Assembly (NCBI RefSeq): GCF_003991975.1
Contig: NZ_CP029822.1
Location: 2,691,648-2,755,647 of the forward strand
DNA from: Entomomonas moraniae
GTDB lineage: Bacteria; Pseudomonadota; Gammaproteobacteria; Pseudomonadales; Pseudomonadaceae
DNA: 64,000 nucleotides
Direction of reading: 5' to 3'
Below are positions 22,612 to 31,094 of this stretch, piece after piece (the stretch's first letter is position 1; each line of letters begins with the position of its first letter). The position numbers and the translations under genes were made by a program. Under the pieces are notes generated by a model. The model was not told the DNA's origin. It was given only the letters and a program-made list of their open reading frames with translations, and did no database searches.

Positions 22612-23232
22612 ATGAGCCAATTTTTCCAGATTCATGTGGAAAATCCACAACCACGTCTGATTAAACAGGCCGCTGAAATTATTGAAAAAGGTGGTGTTGT
22701 TATTTATCCAACGGACACCACTTATGCGTTAGCTTGCGCTATTGGTAATAAAGCGGGTATTGAGCGTATAAGACAGCTTCGCCAACTGGATGAGAAGCAC
22801 AATTTTACATTGATCTGTCGTGACCTTTCTGATTTAGGTATCTATGCCAAGGTCAATACATCGGCCTTTCGCTTATTAAAAACCTACACACCTGGACCCT
22901 ATACATTTATTCTTGAGGCTACCCGTGAAGTTCCAAGAATATTAATGCACCCTAAACGCCGTACCATAGGTTTAAGAGTTCCTAATTTTCCTATTACTCA
23001 AGCATTATTAGGTGAGTTAGAGCAACCATTATTAACAACCAGTTTAATTATGCCCGGCGACAGCTCACCCATGACAGATCCATACGAAATAAGGGATTTA
23101 TTAGAAAAGCGAGTAGACCTTATTATTGATGGTGGCATGGGAGGATTTGAAGTTTCGACAGTGGTGAGTTTGGTAGAAGATACACCAGAAGTGATTAGGG
23201 AAGGGTTGGGTGATCCAACACCCTTTCAATAG
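22612..23232 (+). CDS. YciO-type Sua5/TsaC family protein (L-threonylcarbamoyladenylate synthase-like)
   Basis: A 206-residue YrdC-fold protein with the family motif KGGVVIYPTDTTYALAC near residue 27 and LRVPNFPITQALL near 122. TsaC/Sua5 enzymes make threonylcarbamoyl-AMP for the t6A37 tRNA modification; the longer YciO branch, to which this belongs by length and by location beside rnm and scpA, has much weaker activity in the cases studied. I therefore do not give it the tsaC name. It ends 2 bases before scpA. Confidence 0.85.
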   Translation: MSQFFQIHVENPQPRLIKQAAEIIEKGGVVIYPTDTTYALACAIGNKAGIERIRQLRQLDEKHNFTLICRDLSDLGIYAKVNTSAFRLLKTYTPGPYTFILEATREVPRILMHPKRRTIGLRVPNFPITQALLGELEQPLLTTSLIMPGDSSPMTDPYEIRDLLEKRVDLIIDGGMGGFEVSTVVSLVEDTPEVIREGLGDPTPFQ

Positions 23233-23234
23233 CA

Positions 23235-24062
23235 ATGACGGTGACTAATATCCATTTGGGCAATCCTCAGCTTCCCCTTGCGTTAGTCTATGGTGAAGCA
23301 GTAGTTGATGTTCCACAAGATCTTTATATTCCGCCTGATGCACTGGAAGTCATTCTGGATGCTTTTGAAGGGCCGCTTGATCTATTATTGTATTTAATCC
23401 GCAAACAGAATATTGATATTTTAGATATTCCTGTGGCTGAAATTACCAAACAATACATGACCTATGTAGAACTAATGCGTGCCACAAAGTTAGAGTTGGC
23501 GGCAGAGTATTTATTAATGGCAGCAATGTTAGCCGAAATTAAATCGCGTATGTTACTGCCTCGTCAAAATATTGCAGAAGATGAAGAGGAAGATCCACGA
23601 GCGGAGTTGATTAGGCGACTACAAGAATACGAGCAAATAAAAATAGCGGCAGAATCGTTAGATGAGCTTCCTCGTCTTGATCGAGACATAAAAACTATTC
23701 AATTAGCGGCACCAGAAGCAAGAGCGCGTAAATTATTACCTGAAGTCACTTTGCAGGAGCTACTGTTAACCGTTTCAGAGGTACTAAAAAGAGCAGAGCT
23801 CTTCGAACAGCATCAAGTATCCAGAGAGGTACTTTCTACACGTGAGAGAATGACCGCTATTCTCGAAAAAATAACGGGTAAAGGTTTTGTACCTTTTATC
23901 CAGTTATTCCAAGCCGATGAGGGAAAATTAGGAATCGTTGTTACTTTTATGGCCGTTTTAGAGTTGGTTAAAGAATCACTCATCGACCTTATTCAAAATG
24001 AACCTTTTGCTCCCATTCATGTGAAGGAAAAAGTTGAGGCGGTACAGTATGAACCTGAATGA
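23235..24062 (+). CDS. scpA: Segregation and condensation protein A
   Basis: Kleisin subunit that bridges SMC heads with ScpB. The core ILDAFEGPLDLLLYLIRKQN near residue 41 and the acidic Asp/Glu-rich middle (AEDEEEDPRAELIRRLQEYE) are diagnostic; the C-terminal winged helix lies near 200-265. The ~40-residue N-terminal extension is common in Pseudomonas. It follows the YciO-like gene by 2 bases and overlaps scpB by 14 bases. Pairing with parABS nearby is functionally coherent, although no smc gene is present in the window. Confidence 0.93.
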   Translation: MTVTNIHLGNPQLPLALVYGEAVVDVPQDLYIPPDALEVILDAFEGPLDLLLYLIRKQNIDILDIPVAEITKQYMTYVELMRATKLELAAEYLLMAAMLAEIKSRMLLPRQNIAEDEEEDPRAELIRRLQEYEQIKIAAESLDELPRLDRDIKTIQLAAPEARARKLLPEVTLQELLLTVSEVLKRAELFEQHQVSREVLSTRERMTAILEKITGKGFVPFIQLFQADEGKLGIVVTFMAVLELVKESLIDLIQNEPFAPIHVKEKVEAVQYEPE

Positions 24063-24777
24063 CCCCGTTGAATTAGCTAAGCTATTAGAAGCCTTGTTAC
24101 TTGCCCATAATCAGCCCTTAACCATTGAGCGGATAGTGGCTTTGTTTGAGGAAGATGAGAAACTAACCACTAATCAAATTAAAGCGGCATTAACTGCATT
24201 GGCTGAAAGTTGTCAGGGGCGAGCCTATGAATTAAAAGAGGTAGCTTCTGGCTACCGCTTACAAGTGCATAGTAGTTTCTCTCCCTGGGTAAGTCGATTG
24301 TGGGAAGAAAAGCCACAACGCTATTCCAGAGCTTTACTTGAAACATTAGCACTAGTTGCGTATCGCCAACCAGTGACACGGGGTGAAATTGAAGATATTC
24401 GTGGTGTAGCAGTGAATAGCCAAATTATTAAGACACTACAAGAGCGTGATTGGATACGTGTTGTAGGTTATAAAGATGTCCCTGGTAAGCCAGCTATGCT
24501 TGCAACAACCAAAGCATTCTTAGATTATTTTAATTTAAAAAGTTTAGAAGAGCTTCCAACGCTATCAAGCATTAAGCCTGTTCAAGAAGAGTTGCCAGTA
24601 TTAGTTGATGAGTTAACCATGGCACTAGAGCAACAACCAGCATTAACTGAACCAGTAATAAAACAAGAACAAGAAAAGAGTTTTAAAGAATTACTCGATG
24701 AGTGGGATGATCTAGAGGAAGGGGTTAAAACAGACTTTTCAGATTTGATTGTGGTAAAGCCAGAAATACCTGAATAA
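24049..24777 (+). CDS. scpB: Segregation and condensation protein B
   Basis: ScpB forms a winged-helix dimer that binds ScpA in the SMC complex. Segments KLLEALLLAHNQPLTIERI near residue 9, ETLALVAYRQPVTRGEIEDI near 100 and GKPAMLATTKAFLDYF near 146 are family hallmarks. The tail after about 170 is acidic and low in conservation. I chose ATG at 24049, with GAGG 9 bases upstream, over an upstream TTG at 24034. Confidence 0.93.
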   Translation: MNLNDPVELAKLLEALLLAHNQPLTIERIVALFEEDEKLTTNQIKAALTALAESCQGRAYELKEVASGYRLQVHSSFSPWVSRLWEEKPQRYSRALLETLALVAYRQPVTRGEIEDIRGVAVNSQIIKTLQERDWIRVVGYKDVPGKPAMLATTKAFLDYFNLKSLEELPTLSSIKPVQEELPVLVDELTMALEQQPALTEPVIKQEQEKSFKELLDEWDDLEEGVKTDFSDLIVVKPEIPE

Positions 24778-24780
24778 ATA

Positions 24781-24808
24781 AAAAAGCCGATTATTAAATC
24801 GGCTTTTT
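24781..24808. terminator. Bidirectional intrinsic terminator, scpB / oprI copy 1
   Basis: AAAAAGCCGATT and its exact complement flank an ATTA loop between two converging genes; A-run and T-run at both sides make it work in either direction. Confidence 0.92.
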
Positions 24809-24823
24809 AAGCAACAACAAAAA

Positions 24824-25066
24824 TTACTTACGAGTTGCTTTAGTTAACATACGTGCAGCACGCTCATTTGCTTCGTCAGCAGTTTGTTGAGCTTGTTGCG
24901 CAGCACTTAAAGCTTCTTGTGCAGTAGTTTGAGCTTGTTGAGCAGTAGCTTGAGCTTGTTGTGCAGTAGCTTCAACAGCATCAAGGCGTTCTGTAGTTTT
25001 GCTTGAACAACCAACAGCTAAAGCAGCAACAAGAGCTAAAGCAGATGCTTTAAGAATAGTATTCAT
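24824..25066 (-). CDS. oprI: OprI-type major outer-membrane lipoprotein, copy 1
   Basis: An 80-residue lipoprotein: signal peptide with lipobox LAVGCSS (Cys at 20), then a heptad-repeat coiled coil rich in Ala and Gln ([18 protein letters not shown]), ending in MLTKATRK. The C-terminal [18 protein letters not shown] is very close to Pseudomonas OprI, the Lpp-like lipoprotein that can be linked to peptidoglycan through a C-terminal Lys. The ribosome-binding sequence TAGGAGAT precedes the ATG. A close paralogue lies 135 bases upstream. Confidence 0.93.
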   Translation of the reverse strand: MNTILKASALALVAALAVGCSSKTTERLDAVEATAQQAQATAQQAQTTAQEALSAAQQAQQTADEANERAARMLTKATRK

Positions 25067-25138
25067 TGTATATCTCCTAGTTTTTATTTATACAGCAATT
25101 TTAATTATCATCTATATTATTACTTAATATAAATGATG

Positions 25139-25150
25139 AATTGTATTATA
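25139..25150 (-). promoter_or_regulatory. -10 region of oprI copy 1
   Basis: On the minus strand this 12-mer reads TATAATACAATT, with a perfect TATAAT (25145-25150). The identical 12-mer occurs upstream of copy 2. No good -35 hexamer is seen at 17 bases (TTGGTT lies at a 15-base spacing, inside the upstream terminator). The leader would be about 70 bases. Confidence 0.5.
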
Positions 25151-25154
25151 GCCA

Positions 25155-25184
25155 TAAAAAAAGCCAACCAAAAGGTCAGCTTTT
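25155..25184 (-). terminator. Intrinsic terminator after oprI copy 2
   Basis: On the minus strand the stem AAAAGCTGACC/GGTTGGCTTTT (two G-U pairs, TTTT loop) runs into a T7 stretch. On the plus strand the two wobble pairs become mismatches, so the element is directional. It separates the tandem oprI genes into two transcription units. Confidence 0.8.
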
Positions 25185-25201
25185 AATTTTTCGCAAATAA
25201 A

Positions 25202-25444
25202 TTATTTACGAGTAGCTTTAGTTAGCATACGTGCAGCACGCTCATTTGCTTCATCAGCAGTTTGTTGAGCTTGTTGAGCAGCACTTAAAGCTTGTTGTGC
25301 AGTTTGTTGAGCTTGTTGAGCAGTTTGTTGAGCTTGTTGTGCAGTTGCATCAACAGCATCAAGACGTTCTGTAGTTTTGCTTGAACAACCAACGGCTAAA
25401 GCAGCAACAAGAGCTAAAGTAGAAACTTTAAGAATATTTTTCAT
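25202..25444 (-). CDS. oprI: OprI-type major outer-membrane lipoprotein, copy 2
   Basis: An 80-residue lipoprotein that differs from copy 1 at about eight positions by direct comparison, four in the signal peptide and four in the coiled coil (where Gln replaces other residues). Same lipobox LAVGCSS, same C-terminal MLTKATRK. Its own TATAAT element (25483-25488), ribosome-binding sequence TAGGAGAT and terminator make it an independent unit. A recent tandem duplication is the simplest explanation. Confidence 0.92.
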   Translation of the reverse strand: MKNILKVSTLALVAALAVGCSSKTTERLDAVDATAQQAQQTAQQAQQTAQQALSAAQQAQQTADEANERAARMLTKATRK

Positions 25445-25476
25445 TGTAAATCTCCTAGACTAGAATTAAGTAAACC

Positions 25477-25488
25477 AATTGTATTATA
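25477..25488 (-). promoter_or_regulatory. -10 region of oprI copy 2
   Basis: The same 12-mer (TATAATACAATT on the minus strand) as upstream of copy 1, but here about 35 bases from the start codon. The -35 position (TTTTAG) is poor. Confidence 0.5.
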
Positions 25489-25570
25489 AACGGCTTGTAG
25501 TAAAACTAAAACACATATTTATTAGCAAAAAGCCTAAATAAAAACGTTTTATTAAGACTCCTTGATCTTA

Positions 25571-25620
25571 TAGATTAGATTTTTAAAAATCTATTATCTA
25601 AATCTACTAGATTAGGCTAT
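25571..25620. repeat. AT-rich cluster of TAGAT inverted and direct repeats
   Basis: An 18-bp perfect palindrome, TAGATTTTTAAAAATCTA (25576-25593), is flanked by further TAGATT and AATCTA copies. It lies between the HAD gene stop and the oprI copy 2 promoter and may be a factor-binding site or an AT-rich terminator. I cannot assign it. Confidence 0.4.
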
Positions 25621-25638
25621 TCCCTTTTAAAAAAGTTC

Positions 25639-26292
25639 CTAAGGGATGATTAAATGATTTATTAACTCATTAAACTGATCAATAATATATTTAGGTGAAT
25701 AGTTTTTTAATGAGCTAGTTGGTTGAGCACCATAGCTTACAGCAATGCAGTCTATGTTGGCATTATTCGCCATTTGTAAATCGAACGAAGCATCACCGAC
25801 CATTATTGCTTCTTTATTGGTAAGGCCAAACTGCGTTAATAGTTCGTGTAACATTTTAGGGTCTGGTTTGCCTGCTGTTTCGTCAGCACAACGGGTTGCA
25901 TCAAAAAAATCAGCCAGCCCTAGCATATTTAAAATACGGTCTAGCCCTACTCGACTTTTGCCGGTAGCAACCGCTAAAAGAATATTTTCTTCTCTTAATT
26001 TTTGTAACGTTTCTATCACATTTGGATACAAATTAGGCGCCACTTTCTCTAAAAAATGAAAGTGTTTTGTGTAGTTTTCTAAAAAAATACGCAATTCTTC
26101 TTGAGATAACTCAGGGTAAAGTTGACCAATGGCGGTATCTAAGCGCAGTCCAATGATGTTTTTAACCGTTTGGTCATCCAGAATAGGCAAATTTAAATCT
26201 TTTGCAGCACCATGCACGCTGTTAACAATGGTACCGATGGAGTCAAGGATCGTTCCATCCCAATCAAAGATTGCTAACTTATACTTTGCCAT
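25639..26292 (-). CDS. HAD-IA family phosphatase (phosphoglycolate-phosphatase-like)
   Basis: A 217-residue haloacid-dehalogenase hydrolase. The nucleophile Asp and second acid lie in [10 protein letters not shown] near residue 8, motif II Ser/Thr in [13 protein letters not shown] near 110, and the motif III/IV acids in [12 protein letters not shown] near 167. I start at ATG 26292 with GGAG 9 bases upstream; this overlaps the rluC stop by 14 bases. The same HAD gene follows rluC in Pseudomonas. The substrate is not fixed by sequence: phosphoglycolate or another small phosphate ester. Confidence 0.87.
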   Translation of the reverse strand: MAKYKLAIFDWDGTILDSIGTIVNSVHGAAKDLNLPILDDQTVKNIIGLRLDTAIGQLYPELSQEELRIFLENYTKHFHFLEKVAPNLYPNVIETLQKLREENILLAVATGKSRVGLDRILNMLGLADFFDATRCADETAGKPDPKMLHELLTQFGLTNKEAIMVGDASFDLQMANNANIDCIAVSYGAQPTSSLKNYSPKYIIDQFNELINHLIIP

Positions 26293-27247
26293 TAAGGTGC
26301 TCCAATACATTTTCCCACATAGGCTCAACAGGTGCCTCAAGAGAAAGTTTATTATTGTCGGGTAGCGTAATAGTTAAGGCATAGGCATGTAAAAATAAGC
26401 GTTTGCCCCCCAAGTTACGAATCATCTTACTAAACTCCTCATCGCCGTATTTCGGGTCACCGGCAATCGCGTGGCCTGCATGTTTAGCATGTACTCTAAT
26501 TTGGTGTGTACGTCCTGTAATAGGGCTGGCTTCCACCAAGGTGGCTATATCTCCAAAGCGCGTTAATACCTTAAACATTGTTAAGGCTTCTTTACCTTCA
26601 GGATTAATTTCAACCATGCGCTCGCCAGAGCGTAAGTTATTTTTTAATAAAGGAGCAGATACTTTCTTTTTGCTGTTTGGCCAATTACCACGGACTAACG
26701 CAAGGTAGCGCTTATCCACCCCATCCCCCCTTAATTGCGTATGTAAGTGGCGTAACATGCTGCGTTTTTTCGCAATCATCAAAAGCCCAGAAGTATCACG
26801 GTCTAAGCGGTGAACTAACTCTAGTTCTTTGGCATCGGGGCGTAGTTGACGAAAAGCCTCAATTACCCCAGCGCTCACACCGCTACCACCATGCACAGCA
26901 ATACCCGCAGGCTTATTGACTACAATTAGCCCTTTGTCCTCATACACAATGGCCGCTTCTAATCGTTCTAAAATAGGTTGGGAGAAAGGTTCTTTCTCGG
27001 ATCTTTCAGCTAAGCGTAAAGGGGGCACGCGAACAATATCACCCGTTTGTAATTTATATTCAGGTTTAATACGACCTTTATTAACACGTACCTCTCCCTT
27101 ACGCAAAATACGATAAATTAAACTTTTAGGAACACCTTTTAGTTGTGTTCTTAAAAAATTATCAATACGTTGTCCTTCATAAGAAGAAGATACTTCTAAC
27201 CACTGCACCGCAGTTTGATTGGGTGTAGTCGTTGAGGAGTCTGTCAT
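26279..27247 (-). CDS. rluC: 23S rRNA pseudouridine(955/2504/2580) synthase RluC
   Basis: RNA-modifying enzyme. An N-terminal S4 RNA-binding domain ([20 protein letters not shown], residues about 25-80) is followed by the catalytic domain with the essential Asp in [12 protein letters not shown] near 147 and [14 protein letters not shown] near 243. Length 322 matches RluC; RluD is the nearest alternative, but the S4 type and the following HAD gene favour RluC. It diverges from uvrD across 87 bases. Confidence 0.92.
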   Translation of the reverse strand: MTDSSTTTPNQTAVQWLEVSSSYEGQRIDNFLRTQLKGVPKSLIYRILRKGEVRVNKGRIKPEYKLQTGDIVRVPPLRLAERSEKEPFSQPILERLEAAIVYEDKGLIVVNKPAGIAVHGGSGVSAGVIEAFRQLRPDAKELELVHRLDRDTSGLLMIAKKRSMLRHLHTQLRGDGVDKRYLALVRGNWPNSKKKVSAPLLKNNLRSGERMVEINPEGKEALTMFKVLTRFGDIATLVEASPITGRTHQIRVHAKHAGHAIAGDPKYGDEEFSKMIRNLGGKRLFLHAYALTITLPDNNKLSLEAPVEPMWENVLEHLNGKV

Positions 27248-27334
27248 AACGGTTACCTAAAAGCCAAATTAAAAAAACTATTTTAACAGTTTTTAGCGCA
27301 TTAGTTTCCTATTTGAGTATGTTAAAATAGATAA

Positions 27335-29491
27335 ATGATAGACGATATTTCTTTTCTTTTAGATTCTTTAAACGATGCACAACGCGAAGTCGTTGCGGCG
27401 CCGCTTGGCCAACAACTTGTATTAGCGGGAGCTGGCTCGGGTAAAACCCGAGTTCTTGTTCACCGTATTGCATGGCTAATGTATGTTGAGCAAGCCTCAC
27501 CCTATTCCATTTTAGCGGTTACCTTTACCAATAAAGCCGCGGCTGAAATGCGAGGGCGTATTGAGGAGCTTTTAAAACAACCCACCCAAGGCATGTGGGT
27601 AGGCACCTTTCATGGATTAGCGCATCGTTTATTACGTACTCACTGGCAAGAAGCCAAGCTTATCCAAAATTTCCAAGTATTGGACAGTGATGACCAACTG
27701 CGCTTGATTAAGCGTGTTCTAAAAGATTTAAATATTGACGACCAGCGTTGGCAAGCCAGAGAAGTGCAATGGTTTATTAACAACAAAAAAGACCAAGGTG
27801 TGCGCCCAAGCAGCATACAAGTCTTTGGTGACCTCTACATATCTACCATGGTGCAAGTTTATCAAGCCTATGAAGAAGCCTGCGCGCGTGCAGGAGTAGT
27901 CGATTTTGCAGAGCTATTACTACGGGCACTTGATTTATGGCGTGATAATCCAGAATTGCTAGCTCATTATCAACAGCGTTTTAGTCACGTACTGGTGGAC
28001 GAGTTTCAAGACACCAATGCGGTACAATATGCATGGTTAAAAATCCTTTCCCACGGTACGAAAAGCCTGATGGTGGTAGGTGATGACGACCAGTCTATTT
28101 ACGGCTGGCGCGGTGCAAAAATTGAAAATATCCAATCCTTTACCAGTGACTTCCCTCAAGCGGGTACTTACCGTCTAGAGCAAAACTACCGCTCTACTAG
28201 CACTATCTTAAAAGCGGCTAATGCCTTGATAAATAATAATCAAGGTCGCTTAGGTAAAGAGTTATGGACAGAGGGTAACGAGGGAAGCGCTATTACCCTT
28301 TATGCAGGTTTTAATGAACAAGACGAAGCTCGTTACATACTTGATCGTATACAAAGTGCCCATAAAGATGGCTTTAATTACCAAGAAATAGCAATCTTAT
28401 ATCGCTCCAATGCACAATCGCGTGTACTGGAAGAAAACCTATGGCGTGAGGGCATCCCCTACCGTATCTACGGTGGTTTACGCTTCTTTGAACGGGCAGA
28501 AATTAAAAATGCGCTCGCTTATTTACGATTAATTCGCTCACGGCAGGATGATAGCGCTCTAGAGCGTATTATCAACTTACCTACACGGGGCATCGGTGAA
28601 AAAACCATAGACCAAGTCAGACAACTCGCTCGAGAGCTGAATGTGTCGCTATGGCAAGCGCTCAAAGAAATTGTGGCTAATAAAGGTGTATCGGCTAGAG
28701 CCTGTACAGCCCTTAATAACTTTATGCAGCTTATTAATCGCTTAAGCGATGAAACAGCACCCTTAAAACTCTCTGAACAAATTGATGTGGTAATTAAACA
28801 ATCGGGTTTATTAACTTTTCATCAAGCTGAAAAAGGCGATAAAGGTGAAGCACGCGTTGAAAACTTACAAGAGTTAGTCAGTGCTGCCAGTGCTTTTGAC
28901 CATGACCAAGAAATTGACGAAAATAATACCCCCCTTGGCGCATTTTTAGACCATGCGGCGCTTGAAGCCGGCGAAAAACAAGCCGGTGATGGTGAAGATT
29001 GTGTGCAGCTGATGACCCTGCACAATGCCAAAGGACTAGAGTTCCCTATTGTGTTCTTAACAGGTATGGAAGAGGGGTTATTCCCCCATCAGCGTAATTT
29101 AGGAGACATTGAACGTTTAGAGGAAGAACGCCGATTGGCTTACGTGGGTATTACCCGCGCCATGCAACAACTGACCTTTACTTATGCCGAAACAAGGCGC
29201 TTACACGGCAACGAGACCTATAACAAAGTTTCTCGTTTTGTCAGAGAAGTTCCTGTGGACTTAATCCAAGAGGTTAGATTATCAGGCTCAGTTAGTCACC
29301 CCATTATGCAGCAAAGCCCCAGTGAAAACACAGGGCTAAGCTTAGGGCAACGAGTACTACACCCCGTATTTGGTGAGGGAGTGATTCTGAACGCTGAAGG
29401 CTCAGGCGCACATACTCGTATTCAAGTGAAATTTGATAAAGAAGGCAGTAAATGGCTTATTTTAGCCTTTGCTAAGTTACAAGCGATTTAG
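27335..29491 (+). CDS. uvrD: DNA helicase II UvrD
   Basis: Superfamily 1A 3'-5' helicase for mismatch and excision repair. Motif I GAGSGKTRV is near residue 32, motif II VDEFQDTN near 224, motif III GDDDQSIYGWRGA near 247, motif IV EQNYRSTSTIL near 285, motifs V-VI TLHNAKGLEFP and YVGITRAMQQL near 565 and 605. The 718-residue length and the tail ending in FDKEGSKWLILAFAKLQ (a Tudor-like UvrD C-terminal element) separate it from Rep. No clear ribosome-binding sequence precedes the ATG. An intrinsic terminator follows. Confidence 0.95.
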   Translation: MIDDISFLLDSLNDAQREVVAAPLGQQLVLAGAGSGKTRVLVHRIAWLMYVEQASPYSILAVTFTNKAAAEMRGRIEELLKQPTQGMWVGTFHGLAHRLLRTHWQEAKLIQNFQVLDSDDQLRLIKRVLKDLNIDDQRWQAREVQWFINNKKDQGVRPSSIQVFGDLYISTMVQVYQAYEEACARAGVVDFAELLLRALDLWRDNPELLAHYQQRFSHVLVDEFQDTNAVQYAWLKILSHGTKSLMVVGDDDQSIYGWRGAKIENIQSFTSDFPQAGTYRLEQNYRSTSTILKAANALINNNQGRLGKELWTEGNEGSAITLYAGFNEQDEARYILDRIQSAHKDGFNYQEIAILYRSNAQSRVLEENLWREGIPYRIYGGLRFFERAEIKNALAYLRLIRSRQDDSALERIINLPTRGIGEKTIDQVRQLARELNVSLWQALKEIVANKGVSARACTALNNFMQLINRLSDETAPLKLSEQIDVVIKQSGLLTFHQAEKGDKGEARVENLQELVSAASAFDHDQEIDENNTPLGAFLDHAALEAGEKQAGDGEDCVQLMTLHNAKGLEFPIVFLTGMEEGLFPHQRNLGDIERLEEERRLAYVGITRAMQQLTFTYAETRRLHGNETYNKVSRFVREVPVDLIQEVRLSGSVSHPIMQQSPSENTGLSLGQRVLHPVFGEGVILNAEGSGAHTRIQVKFDKEGSKWLILAFAKLQAI

Positions 29492-29496
29492 AAAGA

Positions 29497-29528
29497 AAAG
29501 GCTAGTTTTATTATAAAAACTAGCCTTT
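29497..29528 (+). terminator. Intrinsic terminator after uvrD (GGCTAG-type stem)
   Basis: Arms AAAGGCTAGTTTT and AAAACTAGCCTTT are perfectly complementary across a short AT loop. It is shared with the convergent YwqK-type gene. Three other terminators in the window use the same GGCTAG core. Confidence 0.85.
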
Positions 29529-29551
29529 ATAAGAAATTGTTTATGAGGCTT

Positions 29552-31009
29552 TTAATACACTAGATCATAGCGAAAATCATGGGGTACATTACCAGCAACG
29601 CCATTGTCATATCTTCGATACTCTGCCAGTGGCGTGCCATCCTCTCCCCAAAATTGCCAAACCCCCTTAAGAAAACCATCTTTATTATGGTCTCCCTGAG
29701 CTCTTAGTTGTCCGTTGTCATACCAAAACTGCCAAAATCCTATACGGGAATGTTCTACATCTCCTTCGTATGCTTTTTGACCATTTTCGTACCAGTATGT
29801 CTCTCGGCCAGATGTTTTACCAAAAAAAGTACCAATGACATTTTTACAGGGGCTAAAACAAAAAAAATCATAGAAATTAAAATAATCAATGAACGTGTAA
29901 TATTCTTCTTCACTATCAGTGAAGCCTTCACTGAGTTTAAATGTTTGCTGTTGGCGTAATTGACCATTTTTATACCAATAAGACCATAAGCCATACTGAT
30001 AGCCATTTCTCATCTCACCTTGTTCTTGTAATTGGCCGTTGTCATACCACAAAGAGAAAAGCCCCTCTTTATTACCTTTATCAAAGTCACACTCAAGATA
30101 GGGTTGGCCGCTACTATGCCATTCGATCCAATGACCTGTGCCACAACCATGCTCAAAGATTATTTGAGAACATATGTTTTCAAAAGGGTGATACGAGGAG
30201 CAAAGCCCTTGTAGTTTATGCTCTAGAAAAAAGGCCTCTAATCGTGGTTTACCATCGGGGTACCAGACACAAAGCTTACCCTCAGCAAGGCCATGCTGAT
30301 AAAACAGCTCTGATAGTTTTGAACCATCAGGATACCAACTGACCCATAAACCTTCTTTCTCTCCCTCATTGTATTCGCCAGAGAGATAGAGTTGGCAATT
30401 GTCGTGCCAATATTTCCATTCACCGTGGGGTAAGTTTTCTTTGAGATAGCCTTGGTATTTAATCTTGTTATTTGGGTACCAAGTTGTAGTAAGCATTAAC
30501 CCCTGTTCTTTATCTTCAATAGTTTCTCGAATTTTTTGCCCACTTTCATCCCAGCCTGTTCTTATATCATCCGTGGTTTGATAAGCTATGCGCCCATTTT
30601 TATGCCAATCAAATCGCTTATAACTTGAAGGCTTATTTTCGGAACCACTCGTATAATCTAGAATACAACTTATTTGCCCGTCAGGGTAATAAAAGACTTC
30701 TTGTTTTATTCTTTCTTCCAGCTTATTACCATTAAAGTAATAATGAGTTGGCGTGGGTAATAAGGTTGACTCAACCGTACCATTTAGATAATAAGCCGTA
30801 ATTTGATTATCTTTAATTGGCAATGCCTTGTAATAGAATTCTTTTTTTTGATGAGGGTAAAAGTATTTTTTATAGTCTTGTTTTAATAAAAAAGGATCGG
30901 TGCGTTTTTCACCGGTGGGGTAGAAGTCTTGAACGAGGTCGTAACCATCGACACTGTTTAGTTGTAAGATTTTCCGTGTAAGGCTGTTATTTTCATTTTT
31001 ATGACTCAT
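29552..31009 (-). CDS. YwqK-type protein with a long MORN-variant repeat array
   Basis: A 485-residue protein made of about a dozen repeats of the form G-x-W-x-x-W-Y-x-x-G-Q-L, e.g. GEWKYWHDNCQLYLSGEYNE, GLWVSWYPDGSKLS and GLWSYWYKNGQLRQQ. Such MORN_2 repeats are annotated as toxin-antitoxin system YwqK family antitoxin, but I see no partner toxin gene beside it. No signal peptide is visible. The array is interrupted near residues 375-400 by a segment with Cys residues (FYDFFCFSPCKNV). It converges on uvrD. A polymorphic-toxin immunity protein or a structural repeat protein are both possible. Confidence 0.75.
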   Translation of the reverse strand: MSHKNENNSLTRKILQLNSVDGYDLVQDFYPTGEKRTDPFLLKQDYKKYFYPHQKKEFYYKALPIKDNQITAYYLNGTVESTLLPTPTHYYFNGNKLEERIKQEVFYYPDGQISCILDYTSGSENKPSSYKRFDWHKNGRIAYQTTDDIRTGWDESGQKIRETIEDKEQGLMLTTTWYPNNKIKYQGYLKENLPHGEWKYWHDNCQLYLSGEYNEGEKEGLWVSWYPDGSKLSELFYQHGLAEGKLCVWYPDGKPRLEAFFLEHKLQGLCSSYHPFENICSQIIFEHGCGTGHWIEWHSSGQPYLECDFDKGNKEGLFSLWYDNGQLQEQGEMRNGYQYGLWSYWYKNGQLRQQQTFKLSEGFTDSEEEYYTFIDYFNFYDFFCFSPCKNVIGTFFGKTSGRETYWYENGQKAYEGDVEHSRIGFWQFWYDNGQLRAQGDHNKDGFLKGVWQFWGEDGTPLAEYRRYDNGVAGNVPHDFRYDLVY

Positions 31010-31094
31010 GTTTAAGGCTGACTATTCAGCTAGTGGTGGATAAAAATAAATATTCTATCATCCTAACATATCCAAAGACTCAGCGCTATCAAAC

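Noticed and set aside
22612-23232. Naming the YrdC-fold gene tsaC
   Set aside because: Its length and position beside rnm and scpA match the YciO branch, for which the TsaC role is not established.
25202-25400. Short tandem DNA repeat in the oprI genes
   Set aside because: The AQQ-type repetition is the heptad coiled coil of the lipoprotein, as in OprI of other species.
29708-30423. Several open frames on both strands inside the YwqK-type gene
   Set aside because: They follow the repeat pattern of the real gene in shifted frames; no ribosome-binding sites or domains.
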